From Streptomyces sp. NBC_01571 (GTDB lineage Bacteria; Actinomycetota; Actinomycetes; Streptomycetales; Streptomycetaceae), in the NCBI RefSeq assembly GCF_026339875.1, contig NZ_JAPEPZ010000001.1:1674001-1738000 (forward strand): 64,000 bases of DNA, written 5' to 3'. How positions within the stretch are numbered: the stretch's first letter is position 1; each line of letters begins with the position of its first letter. Below are positions 50,891-60,277 of this stretch, piece after piece. The translations under genes were made by a program, and so were the position numbers. Under the pieces are notes generated by a model. The model saw only the letters and a list, made by a program, of their open reading frames with translations. It had not been told where the DNA came from and did no database searches.

Positions 50891-52333
50891 GTGACTGCCG
50901 CGCCCGCAAAGCCCCGTATCCCCAACGTCCTCGCCGGACGCTACGCCTCCGCCGAGCTCGCCACGCTCTGGTCCCCCGAGCAGAAGGTGAGGCTGGAGCG
51001 TCAGCTCTGGCTCGCCGTTCTGCGGGCGCAGAAGGACCTCGGGATCGAGGTGCCGGACGCCGCCCTCGCCGACTACGAGCGTGTCCTCGACCAGGTCGAC
51101 CTGGCCTCGATCGCCGAGCGCGAGAAGGTCACCCGGCACGACGTGAAGGCGCGGATCGAGGAGTTCAACGACCTCGCCGGGCACGAGCAGGTGCACAAGG
51201 GCATGACGTCCCGGGACCTCACCGAGAACGTCGAGCAGCTGCAGATCCGGCTCTCGCTCGAGCTGATGCGCGACCGCACGGTGGCCGTGCTGGCGCGGCT
51301 CGGCAAGCTCGCGGGCGAATACGCCGAGCTGGTCATGGCGGGCCGCTCGCACAACGTCGCGGCGCAGGCGACCACCCTCGGCAAGCGTTTCGCCACCGCC
51401 GCGGACGAGCTCCTCGTCGCGCACGGCCGGGTCGAGGAACTGCTCGGCCGCTACCCGCTGCGCGGTATCAAGGGCCCGGTCGGCACGGCGCAGGACATGC
51501 TGGACCTGCTGGACGGGGACGCGGCGAAGCTCGCGGACCTGGAGCAGCGCGTCGCCGGACACCTCGGGTTCTCGCAGGCCTTCACCTCCGTGGGCCAGGT
51601 CTACCCGCGCTCGCTGGACTACGAGGTCGTCACCGCGCTGGTGCAACTGGCGGCGGCTCCGTCGTCGACGGCCAAGACGATCCGGCTGATGGCCGGGCAC
51701 GAGCTGGTCACCGAGGGCTTCAAGCCGGGCCAGGTCGGCTCGTCCGCCATGCCGCACAAGATGAACACCCGCTCCTGCGAGCGCGTCAACGGTCTGATGG
51801 TCGTCCTGCGCGGCTACGCCTCGATGACCGGCGAGCTGGCGGGCGACCAGTGGAACGAGGGCGACGTCTCCTGCTCGGTGGTGCGCCGGGTCGCGCTGCC
51901 CGACGCGTTCTTCGCGCTCGACGGTCTGCTGGAGACCTTCCTCACCGTCCTCGACGAGTTCGGCGCGTTCCCGGCCGTCGTCGCCCGCGAGCTCGACCGC
52001 TACCTGCCGTTCCTCGCCACCACCAAGGTCCTGATGGGCGCGGTGCGCGCGGGCGTCGGCCGCGAGGTCGCGCACGAGGCGATCAAGGAGAACGCGGTCG
52101 CCTCGGCCCTCGCGATGCGCGAGCAGGGCGCCGAGCGCAACGAGCTGCTGGACAAGCTCGCCGCGGACGAGCGCATCCCGCTCGACCGCGCGCAGCTCGA
52201 CGAGCTGATGGCCGACAAGCTGTCCTTCACGGGTGCCGCCGCCGACCAGGTCGCCGCCGTCGTCGCCCGTGTCGAGGAGATCGTGAAGCAGCACCCGGAG
52301 GCCGCGGGCTACACGCCGGGGGCGATCCTCTGA
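50891..52333 (+). CDS. purB: Adenylosuccinate lyase
   Basis: This 480-residue enzyme of the fumarase superfamily acts twice in purine synthesis, releasing fumarate from SAICAR and from adenylosuccinate. IPNVLAGRYASAELATLW is at the N-terminus, GMTSRDLTENV and AGRSHNVAAQATTLGKR provide catalytic His regions and GSSAMPHKMNTR is the signature loop. The GTG is preceded by TAAACTCCATCCAC without a Shine-Dalgarno. It is essential in minimal medium, which makes the insertion of an element directly upstream notable. Confidence 0.96.
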   Translation: MTAAPAKPRIPNVLAGRYASAELATLWSPEQKVRLERQLWLAVLRAQKDLGIEVPDAALADYERVLDQVDLASIAEREKVTRHDVKARIEEFNDLAGHEQVHKGMTSRDLTENVEQLQIRLSLELMRDRTVAVLARLGKLAGEYAELVMAGRSHNVAAQATTLGKRFATAADELLVAHGRVEELLGRYPLRGIKGPVGTAQDMLDLLDGDAAKLADLEQRVAGHLGFSQAFTSVGQVYPRSLDYEVVTALVQLAAAPSSTAKTIRLMAGHELVTEGFKPGQVGSSAMPHKMNTRSCERVNGLMVVLRGYASMTGELAGDQWNEGDVSCSVVRRVALPDAFFALDGLLETFLTVLDEFGAFPAVVARELDRYLPFLATTKVLMGAVRAGVGREVAHEAIKENAVASALAMREQGAERNELLDKLAADERIPLDRAQLDELMADKLSFTGAAADQVAAVVARVEEIVKQHPEAAGYTPGAIL

Positions 52334-52887
52334 CGCGGCTGACCCCCGCGGACCTGGAGGCCGCCCGCGACCGGCTCGTGCCGGATGTCGTCGCGGACGG
52401 CCTCCACGTTCTGTTCTGCGGTATCAACCCCTCTTTGATGACGGCCGCCACGGGCCATCACTTCGCGCGCCCCGGCAACCGGTTCTGGCCCGTGCTCCAC
52501 CTGTCGGGCTTCACACCCCGCCTGTTGAAGCCCTCCGAGCAGGACGAACTGCTGTCGTACGGGCTCGGCATCACGAACGTGGTGGCGCGGGCGACGGCAC
52601 GGGCCGACGAGCTGACCCCGGACGAGTACCGGGAGGGCGGCCGGCTGCTCAGGGCGAAGGTGGAGCGGCTGCGGCCGCGCCGGCTCGCGGTGGTGGGGGT
52701 GACCGCGTACCGGTCGGCGTTCGGCGAACGCGGTGCGGTGATCGGCCCGCAGGAGCGGATGATCGGGTCCAGCCGGGTGTGGGTGCTGCCGAATCCCAGT
52801 GGGCTCAACGCGCACTGGACGGCCGCGACGATGGCGGAGGAGTTCGGACGCCTGCGGTCGGCCGCCGCCGAGGACCGGCAGAGTTAG
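52330..52887 (+). CDS. mug: Mug-type G/U(T) mismatch DNA glycosylase
   Basis: About 185 residues of the uracil-DNA glycosylase superfamily: LFCGINPSLMTAATGHHFARPGNRFWPVLHLSG is the active-site and binding region and VLPNPSGLNAHW the second motif, as in Mug/TDG. It removes U or ethenocytosine opposite G. The only start close to the purB stop is a CTG that overlaps it (CTGA), with a GGGGGCG ribosome-like run before it; the next candidate is a GTG at 52378 without ribosome site, which would remove residues normally present. The start is uncertain. Confidence 0.82.
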   Translation: MTRLTPADLEAARDRLVPDVVADGLHVLFCGINPSLMTAATGHHFARPGNRFWPVLHLSGFTPRLLKPSEQDELLSYGLGITNVVARATARADELTPDEYREGGRLLRAKVERLRPRRLAVVGVTAYRSAFGERGAVIGPQERMIGSSRVWVLPNPSGLNAHWTAATMAEEFGRLRSAAAEDRQS

Positions 52888-52896
52888 TTCCCGGGC

Positions 52897-53622
52897 TCAC
52901 GCGTCCCGGCGGCGCACACTCCACGCGCCCGCGAGCAGTGCGCCGGCGGTCCACAGCGCCGTCACCCCGAGTCCGGCCCAGGGCCCCGGACCGCCGTCCG
53001 GCGATTCGTGCAGCACCGCCTGTCCCGCCTTGTCCGGCAGGAAGTCGGCCACGGTGCCCGAGGCTCCCCCGACGACGAAGGACACGATCAGGAGGAACGG
53101 GACGAGGATGCTCAAGGTGGCGACTCCGCTGCGCAGAACGGCCGCGAGTCCCACCGCGAACAGCGCCATCAGCGTCAGATAGACGGCGCAGCCGACGACT
53201 CCGCGCAGTTCCTCCTTCCCACTCAGCCCGCTCGCCCTGTCGCCCAGCACCGAGGTGCCCACGACCAGGCTCGCACCGCCCGTGACCAGACCGGTCACCA
53301 GCACCGGTCCCGCGACGGCCACCGCCTTGGCGAGGAACCACCGCACCCGGTCGGGGACCGCGGCGAGCGAGACGCGCAGGGCGCCGCCCTGGAACTCGGC
53401 CGAGACCGCCTGCGCGCCGAAGGTGATCGCCGCGATCTGCCCGAAGCTGACGCCGAAGAACACCGAGAACAGCGGGTCGAAGTCCTGGTCCCCCGAGTCG
53501 TCGAGGCCCGCGAGCGCGGAGAAGGCCGTGGTGGCCAGGAGGACGGCGACCAGTCCCCCGACGAGCGACCGCAGCGTACGGATCTTGATCCACTCGGCGC
53601 GGAGTGCGGGTACGAACGTCAT
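52897..53622 (-). CDS. ABC-2 type permease
   Basis: This 241-residue protein has about six hydrophobic segments and begins ALRAEWIKIRTLRSLVGGL, the usual opening of ABC-2 permeases in Streptomyces. A cytoplasmic loop has AQAVSAEFQGGALRVSLAAVP. It is two bases downstream of the ATPase gene. The substrate is probably a peptide antibiotic or lipid, given the linked two-component system. Confidence 0.9.
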   Translation of the reverse strand: MTFVPALRAEWIKIRTLRSLVGGLVAVLLATTAFSALAGLDDSGDQDFDPLFSVFFGVSFGQIAAITFGAQAVSAEFQGGALRVSLAAVPDRVRWFLAKAVAVAGPVLVTGLVTGGASLVVGTSVLGDRASGLSGKEELRGVVGCAVYLTLMALFAVGLAAVLRSGVATLSILVPFLLIVSFVVGGASGTVADFLPDKAGQAVLHESPDGGPGPWAGLGVTALWTAGALLAGAWSVRRRDA

Positions 53623-53624
53623 GG

Positions 53625-54560
53625 TCAGGCCTCCTGAGACTGCGTCAGGGTCGGCGTGGCGGCGAACTCGGTCTCGTCCGTCGTCAGATCCAGGTAGGCC
53701 TGTTCCAACGTCGCCTCCTCCGCCGCGAGTTCGAGGATCGGCAGGTTCGCGGCCGCCGCGAGACGCCCGATGTCCTCCACGCGGGCGTCGAAGGCGGTCC
53801 AGCGTCCGTCCTCCCCCGGCACGGCCTCGATGCCGTGCCGGGCGAGCAGGCTGCCCAGCGCGGCCCCCTCCGTGGTGCGCACCCGCACGCGGGGCTGTAC
53901 GCGCGCGTCGATGAACTCGCGCATGGGGGTGTCGGCGAGGAGCCGGCCCCGGCCGAGGACGACGAGGTGGTCGGCGAAGGACGCGGTCTCGTTCATGAGG
54001 TGGCTGGAGACGAGGACCGTGCGGCCCTCCCGGGCGAGCCCGCGCATCAACTCCCGGATCCAGATGATCCCTTCGGGGTCTAGCCCGTTCGACGGCTCGT
54101 CCAGCAGCACCACGGGCGGGTCGCCGAGGAGCGCGGCGGCGATGCCCAGACGCTGGCGCATGCCCAGGGAGTACGTCTTCACCCGGCGCCGCGCGACCGA
54201 CGCGAGTCCCGCCTCCTCGAGGACCTCGTCCACACGCCGTTCGGGGACGCGGTTGCTCGCGGCGAGCGCGCGCAGATGATCGCGGGCGGTCCGCGAGCCG
54301 TGCGCGGCCCCCGCGTCGAGCAGGGCACCCACGCGCCGCAGCGGCTCGTGGAGGCCGGCGTAGGCGCGGCCCCCGATGCGGGCGCTGCCGGACGTGGGCC
54401 GGTCCAGGCCCAGGACGAGCCGCATGGTGGTCGACTTTCCGGCGCCGTTGGGGCCGAGGAATCCGGTGACGCGGCCCGGGAGAACACGGAAGGTGAGGTG
54501 GTCCACGGCGCGCCTGCCGCCGTACTCCTTGGTCAGGTCCTGGACGTCGATGCTGGTCAT
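53625..54560 (-). CDS. ABC transporter ATPase (antibiotic/peptide export type)
   Basis: This 311-residue ATPase has Walker A GPNGAGKST, a signature YSLGMRQRLGIAAALLG and Walker B VVLLDEP. The DrrA/BcrA-like pattern SNGLDPEGIIWIRELM follows, with a C-terminal 90-residue extension. Pairs with the downstream ABC-2 permease. Divergent from the histidine kinase, suggesting that the kinase-regulator pair controls this exporter. Confidence 0.93.
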   Translation of the reverse strand: MTSIDVQDLTKEYGGRRAVDHLTFRVLPGRVTGFLGPNGAGKSTTMRLVLGLDRPTSGSARIGGRAYAGLHEPLRRVGALLDAGAAHGSRTARDHLRALAASNRVPERRVDEVLEEAGLASVARRRVKTYSLGMRQRLGIAAALLGDPPVVLLDEPSNGLDPEGIIWIRELMRGLAREGRTVLVSSHLMNETASFADHLVVLGRGRLLADTPMREFIDARVQPRVRVRTTEGAALGSLLARHGIEAVPGEDGRWTAFDARVEDIGRLAAAANLPILELAAEEATLEQAYLDLTTDETEFAATPTLTQSQEA

Positions 54561-54668
54561 GTGCTCAGCGTGGCCGCCCCTGACCGGACGTCACCTCCCC
54601 CGCGGGTGGAGATCGTCTCCCCCGCCCGGGGGAGGCCGACGGCCGGTGCCGCCTGGCACGATGGCGCG

Positions 54669-55817
54669 ATGGCCCGCCTTCTGCGCCCGCTGTGCCGGGG
54701 GACGACGTACACACGCCTGCTGCATCTGTGGGTGCCCATGCTGTTCGTCAGCGTGTGGCTGTTCATCGACATGTCGAAGCCCTGGGTGCCCGCGGCACTG
54801 CTGATCCCGCTGGGGCTCATCCCGGCCGTGCGGCGCGGCGAGGGGGTGCAGGCGCGCCACATGCTGGCGCGCGACAGCGAGGACACGGCGCTCTCGGTCA
54901 CGCCCTCGGCCACGTGGCGGGACAGATGGCGGACCGTGCTGTGGCTGGAGGCACGGATGGCCATGGGTGCGGCGGCCTGCGTGCTGACCGTCTGGTTGCC
55001 GGTGATCGCCATCGACGTGCTCAGGGCTGCGTGGAGCCCGGTCGACGGCCCGGTCGTGTCGGTGTCCCATCCGCACTGGGCCTACGCACTCCTCGTCCCG
55101 CTGCCCCTGCTCGCTCTCTACGGCGGCGTGGTCGGCCTCGGCGAACTGACCACGGCCGTCGCGCGCCGTCTTCTCGGTCCGTCCCCCGCCGAGCGGCTCT
55201 CCGCCCTGGAGGAGCGCACCGAGCAGCTTCTGGAGCGCACGCGCATCGCCCGTGAGCTGCACGACTCGATCGGTCACGCGCTGACGGTGGCTGTGGTGCA
55301 GGCGGGCGCCGCGCGGGCGGCCGGCGATCCCGCGTTCACCGACCGGGCCCTCGGTGCCATCGAGGACACCGGCCGGGCCGCCCTGGAGGATCTCGAACGG
55401 GTGCTCGGTGTGCTGCGCGAGCCGGGGCGGCCGGCGAGCGGCAGACCGACGCTGACCGAGGCCGACCGGCTCCTGGACTCGGCGCGCGCCTCGGGGGCGA
55501 AGGTCGACGCCGAGGTGACGGGTCCGCTGGAGACCGTGCCGGGGCCTGTGTCCCGCGAGGGGTACCGCATCCTCCAGGAGTCCCTCACCAATGTGCTGCG
55601 GCACGCGGGCGGGGTGCCGGTCCGGGTGCGCATCGCGGTCGACGGCGGCAGCCTCGGCCTGGAGGTCCGCAGTCCGCTGAACGGGGAGGTCCCGGGGCCC
55701 GGCCGGGGCAGCGGTCTGCGCGGCATACGCGAGCGGGCGGCGCTGCTCGGCGGACGGGCGCGCACCGGACCCGACGAGGGCGACTGGCAGGTGCGCGTGG
55801 ACCTGCCGCTGCGCTGA
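54669..55817 (+). CDS. Two-component sensor histidine kinase (NarL/HisKA_3 type)
   Basis: This 382-residue protein has four hydrophobic segments at about 17-32, 38-52, 99-117 and 138-160, a dimerisation region with the phospho-acceptor His198 in TRIARELHDSIGHAL, and an ATPase domain with ESLTNVLRHAG (N-box) and GRGSGLRGIRERAALLGG (G boxes). It should phosphorylate the response regulator encoded 194 bases downstream. A long membrane-embedded N-terminus with little extracellular loop is typical of kinases that sense envelope stress or transporter state. Confidence 0.9.
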   Translation: MARLLRPLCRGTTYTRLLHLWVPMLFVSVWLFIDMSKPWVPAALLIPLGLIPAVRRGEGVQARHMLARDSEDTALSVTPSATWRDRWRTVLWLEARMAMGAAACVLTVWLPVIAIDVLRAAWSPVDGPVVSVSHPHWAYALLVPLPLLALYGGVVGLGELTTAVARRLLGPSPAERLSALEERTEQLLERTRIARELHDSIGHALTVAVVQAGAARAAGDPAFTDRALGAIEDTGRAALEDLERVLGVLREPGRPASGRPTLTEADRLLDSARASGAKVDAEVTGPLETVPGPVSREGYRILQESLTNVLRHAGGVPVRVRIAVDGGSLGLEVRSPLNGEVPGPGRGSGLRGIRERAALLGGRARTGPDEGDWQVRVDLPLR

Positions 55818-55875
55818 CCCGTGCCGGTCCGCGTCCACGGACCCGTGCCGCTCGGCCACCAGCCGATCCGTGCAT

Positions 55876-55938
55876 GGACATAGGCATAGGCATACACATA
55901 CACATACACATCGGCATCGGCATCGGCATCGGCATCGG
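55876..55938. repeat. Hexanucleotide microsatellite
   Basis: Successive six-base tracts: GCATAG twice, CATACA three times and CATCGG five times form about 63 bp of near-perfect repeats between the kinase and response regulator genes. A repeated alternation of CAT and purine-rich triplets is unusual for this genome. Confidence 0.9.
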
Positions 55939-56011
55939 CTGCGCACGGTGGTCCGGACCGGTGCCGGGCTACGCCCCTGACGGTCCGTAGGACGTGATCT
56001 ACGCTGGGCCG

Positions 56012-56674
56012 ATGCCGGTCACCGTTCTCCTCGTCGACGACGAACCCCTCGTACGAGCCGGGCTGCGCGCCGTACTGGAGTCGCAGCCGGACATCGAGGT
56101 CGTCGGAGAGGCGGCCGACGGTGCCGCGGTGATCCCGCTGGTACGGCGGTTGCGACCGGACGTGGTCGCGATGGACGTCCGTATGCCCCTCATGGACGGC
56201 ATCGACGCCACCCGCGCGGTGCTGCGGACCGTCAGCGATCCACCGAAGATCCTCGTGGTGACGACGTTCGAGAACGACGAGTACGTCTACGAGGCGCTGC
56301 GCGCGGGTGCCGACGGATTCCTGCTGAAGCGGGCACGGCCCGCCGAGATCGTGCACGCCGTACGGCTGGTCGCCGCGGGCGAGTCACTGCTCTTCCCCGC
56401 TTCCGTACGGCAGTTGGCCGCCGCCTACGGCAACGACGCGGGCAGTCCCGCGGCACGGGCGGCCATGGAGCGGGCCGCGCTGACCGAGCGCGAGGCGGAC
56501 GTGCTGCGGCTGATGACACGGGGGCTGTCGAACGCGGAGATCGCGGCGCGGCTGGTTGTCGGCACGGAGACGGTGAAGTCGCACGTCAGCGCCGTACTGG
56601 CGAAACTGGGCGCCCGGGACCGCACGCAGGCGGTCATCGCGGCGTACGAGTCGGGGTTCGTGACCCCGGGCTGA
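56012..56674 (+). CDS. LuxR/NarL-family response regulator
   Basis: This 220-residue protein has a receiver domain with D9-D10 (VDDEP), phospho-acceptor Asp55 (AMDVRMP) and Lys in FLLKRARP, and a C-terminal LuxR helix-turn-helix (LTEREADVLRLMTRGLSNAEIAARLVVGTETVKSHVSAVLAKLG). Partner of the kinase upstream; likely activator of the divergent ABC exporter. Confidence 0.94.
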   Translation: MPVTVLLVDDEPLVRAGLRAVLESQPDIEVVGEAADGAAVIPLVRRLRPDVVAMDVRMPLMDGIDATRAVLRTVSDPPKILVVTTFENDEYVYEALRAGADGFLLKRARPAEIVHAVRLVAAGESLLFPASVRQLAAAYGNDAGSPAARAAMERAALTEREADVLRLMTRGLSNAEIAARLVVGTETVKSHVSAVLAKLGARDRTQAVIAAYESGFVTPG

Positions 56675-56773
56675 GAACGACCGGCCGGTGGCGAAGAGGT
56701 CCCCGGCCCTCGCCGGAGCGCGCCGCGCCGAGTACGATCCGGCCAACACGCGCGCTAGCTGGGAGGACGGACG

Positions 56774-57931
56774 TTGGGGCGGTTGACCGGCGGGGACCCT
56801 TCTCTGCTGCGACGGATCAATTCGGCGGTGGTGCTGCACGCGCTGCGGGCCACTGAGTGCGCGACCCTCACCGAGATCACCCGGGTGACCGGGCTGTCGC
56901 GGCCGACGGTCGAGGGTGTCGTCGAGGGGCTGATCGAGGCCGGGCTCGTGGTCGAGAAGGCTGCCGAGGAGGGCGCCGCACGGCGCCAGGGCCGCCCGGC
57001 ACGCCGGTTCAGGTTCCGGGCGGAGGCGGGGCATCTGCTGGGTCTGGAGATCGGTCCGCACCGGGTCGCCGTGCTCCTCGCCGATCTGGACGGGCGCGTA
57101 CTGGGCGCGCTCTCCAAGGAGGTCGACGAGACAGCGCCCGCGGACGAGCGGCTCGACCGGCTGCGCACCGCGGTCGCCGAGCTGCTGCGCCGGGCCGGCG
57201 TCGCCCGCAGCTCCCTGCGCGCGGTGGGCGTCGGAAGCCCCGGGATCGTCGAGGCGGACGGCACCGTACGGCTGGGCACGGCGCTGCCGGAATGGACGGG
57301 GCTGCGGTTGGGCGAGCGGCTGAGCCGTTCCTTCAAGTGCCCGGTGCTGGTGGAGAACGACGCCAACGCGGCGGCGGTCGCCGAGCACTGGAAGGGTTCG
57401 GCGACCGAGTCGGACGACGTGGTGTTCGTGCTGGCCGGGTTGAGCCCCGGCGCGGGTTCGCTGATCGGCGGGCGGCTGCACCGGGGATACGGAGGCGCCG
57501 CCGGAGAGATCGGGGCGCTGCATCTGCTGGGCAGCGAGGCGACCCCCGAGACGCTGCTGTCGACCACGGACGAGCCCCTGCACCCGCTCGACGAGCAGGC
57601 CGTCGCCGAGGTCTTCGCGCTCGCCAAGGGCGGCGACCAGCGGGCCCGCGCGGCGGTCGACCGCTTCATCCAGCGGCTCGTGCACGACGTGGCGGCCCTG
57701 GCCCTCGCCCTCGATCCCGAACTCGTCGTGATCGGCGGCTGGGCGGCCGGTCTGGACGGTGTACTGGAGCCGCTGCGACGCGAGTTGGCCCGCTACTGTC
57801 TGCGGCCGCCCAAGGTGACGCTCTCCCTCCTCGGCGAGGCCGCCATCGCGACGGGTGCCCTGCGGCTGGCCCTTGACCATGTGGAGGAGCAGCTGTTCGC
57901 GGTGGAGGGGACCGTGACGGCGCGCCGCTGA
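56774..57931 (+). CDS. ROK-family transcriptional regulator
   Basis: This 385-residue protein has an N-terminal winged helix (LLRRINSAVVLHALRATECATLTEITRVTGLSRPTVEGVVEGLIEAG) and a ROK sugar-kinase fold with LLGLEIGPHRVAVLLADLDG, VENDANAAAVAEHW and RGYGGAAGEIGALHL. The usual ROK zinc motif C-x-C-G-x-x-G-C after the GEIGH region is absent, so it may bind an effector differently or be purely regulatory. The TTG start follows GGGAGGACGG. No sugar genes are adjacent except the GntR regulator downstream. Confidence 0.88.
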   Translation: MGRLTGGDPSLLRRINSAVVLHALRATECATLTEITRVTGLSRPTVEGVVEGLIEAGLVVEKAAEEGAARRQGRPARRFRFRAEAGHLLGLEIGPHRVAVLLADLDGRVLGALSKEVDETAPADERLDRLRTAVAELLRRAGVARSSLRAVGVGSPGIVEADGTVRLGTALPEWTGLRLGERLSRSFKCPVLVENDANAAAVAEHWKGSATESDDVVFVLAGLSPGAGSLIGGRLHRGYGGAAGEIGALHLLGSEATPETLLSTTDEPLHPLDEQAVAEVFALAKGGDQRARAAVDRFIQRLVHDVAALALALDPELVVIGGWAAGLDGVLEPLRRELARYCLRPPKVTLSLLGEAAIATGALRLALDHVEEQLFAVEGTVTARR

Positions 57932-58049
57932 ACGACGGTCGACGCCGGTCCGGCTCGACGCCGGGGACCGCGCACCAGTGGCCGGGCGTCGGCTCCGCAC
58001 GCCGATGACCGCACGCCAAGAGCCGGTCGCCGAGGCCCGGTTGGCGAAA

Positions 58050-58086
58050 AGCCGTCGCGCCCCGGAGTGTCCGGGGCGCGACGGCT
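58050..58086. terminator. 17-bp perfect hairpin terminator
   Basis: AGCCGTCGCGCCCCGGA and its complement, GTG loop, lie between the convergent ROK and GntR genes. It is one of the strongest stems in the window. Confidence 0.88.
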
Positions 58087-58132
58087 ACGGCTCGGCGGCG
58101 GCCCGAGCTTCAGGGCTTCGGACTTCAGGGCC

Positions 58133-58975
58133 TCATGAGGCCCGGCGTTCGGGATCGTGGTGGATCTCCACGCGGCCGGAGTCCCCGAAGGTCAGCCGGC
58201 AGGTGTCGGCACGGTACGTGGCCACGGAGACCGCCGCGGTGCGTCCCCGGGCATAGAACCGGGTCGTGACGACGAGGACGGGCGCCCCTGGCAGCCGGTC
58301 CAGCTCCTTGGCATCGTCCGCGCGGGCCGAGCCGAGCTCGACGGCGCGGTCCTGGCCGTCCAGGTCGAGGCGCTGCAGTTCGCGCAGCACGGCACGGGCG
58401 CGTGCCGCCCCCGCGGGCGCGTCTATCGCCGAGAGGTCGGGCACCGACGCCGCCGGCACGTAGAGCAGCTCGGCGGCGACCGGCTGGCCGTGCGTGCCCC
58501 GCGAGCGTCGGATGGTGTGCACCGCGACGCCGTGGCCCGTCTCCAGGGCGTCGGCCACCGCGGCGGGCGGCACCGTCGTCGCGCAGTCCGTGGGCTGCCA
58601 GGCGTCGCCGACGGCCCCCGGCCACACGTGCTGCTCGGATCCGACGGCCACACCCACGCGCGGCGGGGCCACAGTGGTACCCACCCCGCGTCGCCGCTGC
58701 AGACGTCCCTCCAGCTCGAGCTGTTCGAGTGCCTGGCGCAAGGTGGCCCTGGCGACCCCGAACCTGGCCGCGAGATCTCGCTCGTTGGGCAGGATCTCAC
58801 CCACCGAGAACTCGGAGTCCAGTGCCTCACTGAGCACCGTCCTGAGATGCCAGTACTTAGGCTCCGGCACCGTTTCCAGCTGCGTGGTCCCCACCCTGTC
58901 CTCCGCAATCGCCGTGACCCGGCGGCGTTTAGCGCCCTTGTTTATTAAAGGTTCCTGCACTATCTCTGCGACCAT
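58133..58975 (-). CDS. GntR-family regulator with UTRA domain
   Basis: This 280-residue HutC/DasR-type regulator has an N-terminal tail of about 40 residues, a winged helix (GEILPNERDLAARFGVARATLRQALEQLELEGRLQRRRGVGT) and a UTRA ligand domain (GHGVAVHTIRRSRGTHGQPVAAELLYVP ... VLVVTTRFYARGRTAAVSVATYRADTCRLTFG). The ligand is probably a sugar phosphate or amino acid derivative. An ATG 18 codons upstream at 59029 is an alternative; the shorter start is preferred because GAGGG lies upstream of it. Confidence 0.88.
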   Translation of the reverse strand: MVAEIVQEPLINKGAKRRRVTAIAEDRVGTTQLETVPEPKYWHLRTVLSEALDSEFSVGEILPNERDLAARFGVARATLRQALEQLELEGRLQRRRGVGTTVAPPRVGVAVGSEQHVWPGAVGDAWQPTDCATTVPPAAVADALETGHGVAVHTIRRSRGTHGQPVAAELLYVPAASVPDLSAIDAPAGAARARAVLRELQRLDLDGQDRAVELGSARADDAKELDRLPGAPVLVVTTRFYARGRTAAVSVATYRADTCRLTFGDSGRVEIHHDPERRAS

Positions 58976-59145
58976 AAAGCCGCCCTCACCCTTGGTCAAG
59001 ACCAATCCTCGATCCCTTACGGATTGCATAGGCGGGGTGCCGCGGAGCGTTCACAGACCGTTCGCGCTGGGCGATGTTCGTGACATGACGCCGAAAGCCC
59101 CCGTCCGCAGAACAGGGGCTTTCGGCTGGTAAGGGGGCGGTGCGA

Positions 59146-60030
59146 CTACCGGTCGCCCAGGGACACCAGCTTCTCCGGGTTGCGCACGATGTAGACGCAC
59201 TGGATCCGGCCGTCCACGACGTCGAGCTGGAAGACGCTGTCGGGCTTGTCGCCGGACAGGGCCAGCAGCGCCGCGCCGCCGTTGAGCTCCAGGAGGCGGA
59301 ACGAGAGGTCGGGGGCGCCCTTCCGCGCGGCGCCGAGCAGGAAGCGGGCGACCTTGTCGGCCGTTTCGATGACCCGCAGCGGCGCCTTGGACAGACCACC
59401 GCTGTCGCCGACCAGCCGGACGTCCGGGGCCAGCAGGGACATGAGCCCCTCCAGGTCCCCCTCCGCCGCCGCGGCGAGGAACCGCTCGGTCAGATCACGG
59501 CGTTCGGCCGGGTCGACCTCGTAGCGCGGGCGCCTTTCCCCGACGTGCTTGCGGGCCCGCCCGGCGAGCTGGCGCACGGCCGGCTCGCCGCGGTCCAGGA
59601 CGGCGGCGATCTCCGCGTACGGGAAGCCGAATGCCTCCCTGAGTACGAACACGGCGCGTTCCAGGGGTGACAGGGACTCCAGGACGACGAGGACGGCGAG
59701 CGACACGGAGTCGGCGAGCACGGCCCGCTCGGCGGTGTCCTCGACGCTGTTCCCGAAGTCGGTGACGTACGGTTCGGGGAGCCACGGGCCCACGTACGCC
59801 TCCTTGCGCGCCTGAACCTGGCGCAGCCGGTCGATGGCGAGCCGGGTGGTGACGCGCACCAGGTAGCCGCGCGGTTCGCGGACCTCGCTCCGGTCCGCGC
59901 CCGACCAGCGGAGCCAGGCCTCCTGGACCACGTCCTCCGCGTCGGCCACCCGCCCCAGCATGCGGTAGGCGACGCCCGTGAGGACGGAGCGGTGTTCTTC
60001 GAAGACCTCGGTAGCGGCATCGGTGGTCAC
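59146..60030 (-). CDS. ECF41-type sigma factor with SnoaL-like domain
   Basis: This 294-residue sigma factor has region 2 (RSVLTGVAYRMLGRVADAEDVVQEAWLRW), region 4 (LSPLERAVFVLREAFGFPYAEIAAVLDRGEPAVRQLAGRARKHV) and a C-terminal SnoaL-like domain (VRLVGDSGGLSKAPLRVI ... RNPEKLVSLGDR). The NPxKL end and [DG]-x-G-G motif are the marks of ECF41, in which this domain controls activity without a separate anti-sigma factor. Divergent from an alpha/beta hydrolase gene. The GTG start was chosen since residues upstream are low complexity. Confidence 0.92.
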   Translation of the reverse strand: MTTDAATEVFEEHRSVLTGVAYRMLGRVADAEDVVQEAWLRWSGADRSEVREPRGYLVRVTTRLAIDRLRQVQARKEAYVGPWLPEPYVTDFGNSVEDTAERAVLADSVSLAVLVVLESLSPLERAVFVLREAFGFPYAEIAAVLDRGEPAVRQLAGRARKHVGERRPRYEVDPAERRDLTERFLAAAAEGDLEGLMSLLAPDVRLVGDSGGLSKAPLRVIETADKVARFLLGAARKGAPDLSFRLLELNGGAALLALSGDKPDSVFQLDVVDGRIQCVYIVRNPEKLVSLGDR

Positions 60031-60277
60031 TGCTCCATCCCAGCCGACGCGTCCCGTCCTGTCCAGGCGGCACGGGCTCCGCCGGTGCGGCGCGCCGGCA
60101 GGCCGATCCGGAGCTGTGCGGGGGGAGTTGACGGGCGTGCTCGGGACGGCGGTACGGCGGACACGCGCGTGTGTCGCGCGGTTCCCGGCCACCGGGGGCT
60201 ACCCGTCGGTAGCGGTTGCTGACAAGCTGTCTACGACGTTGGTTCCGGCAGTGTGCCACCAGACGAGGAGCAGCATC

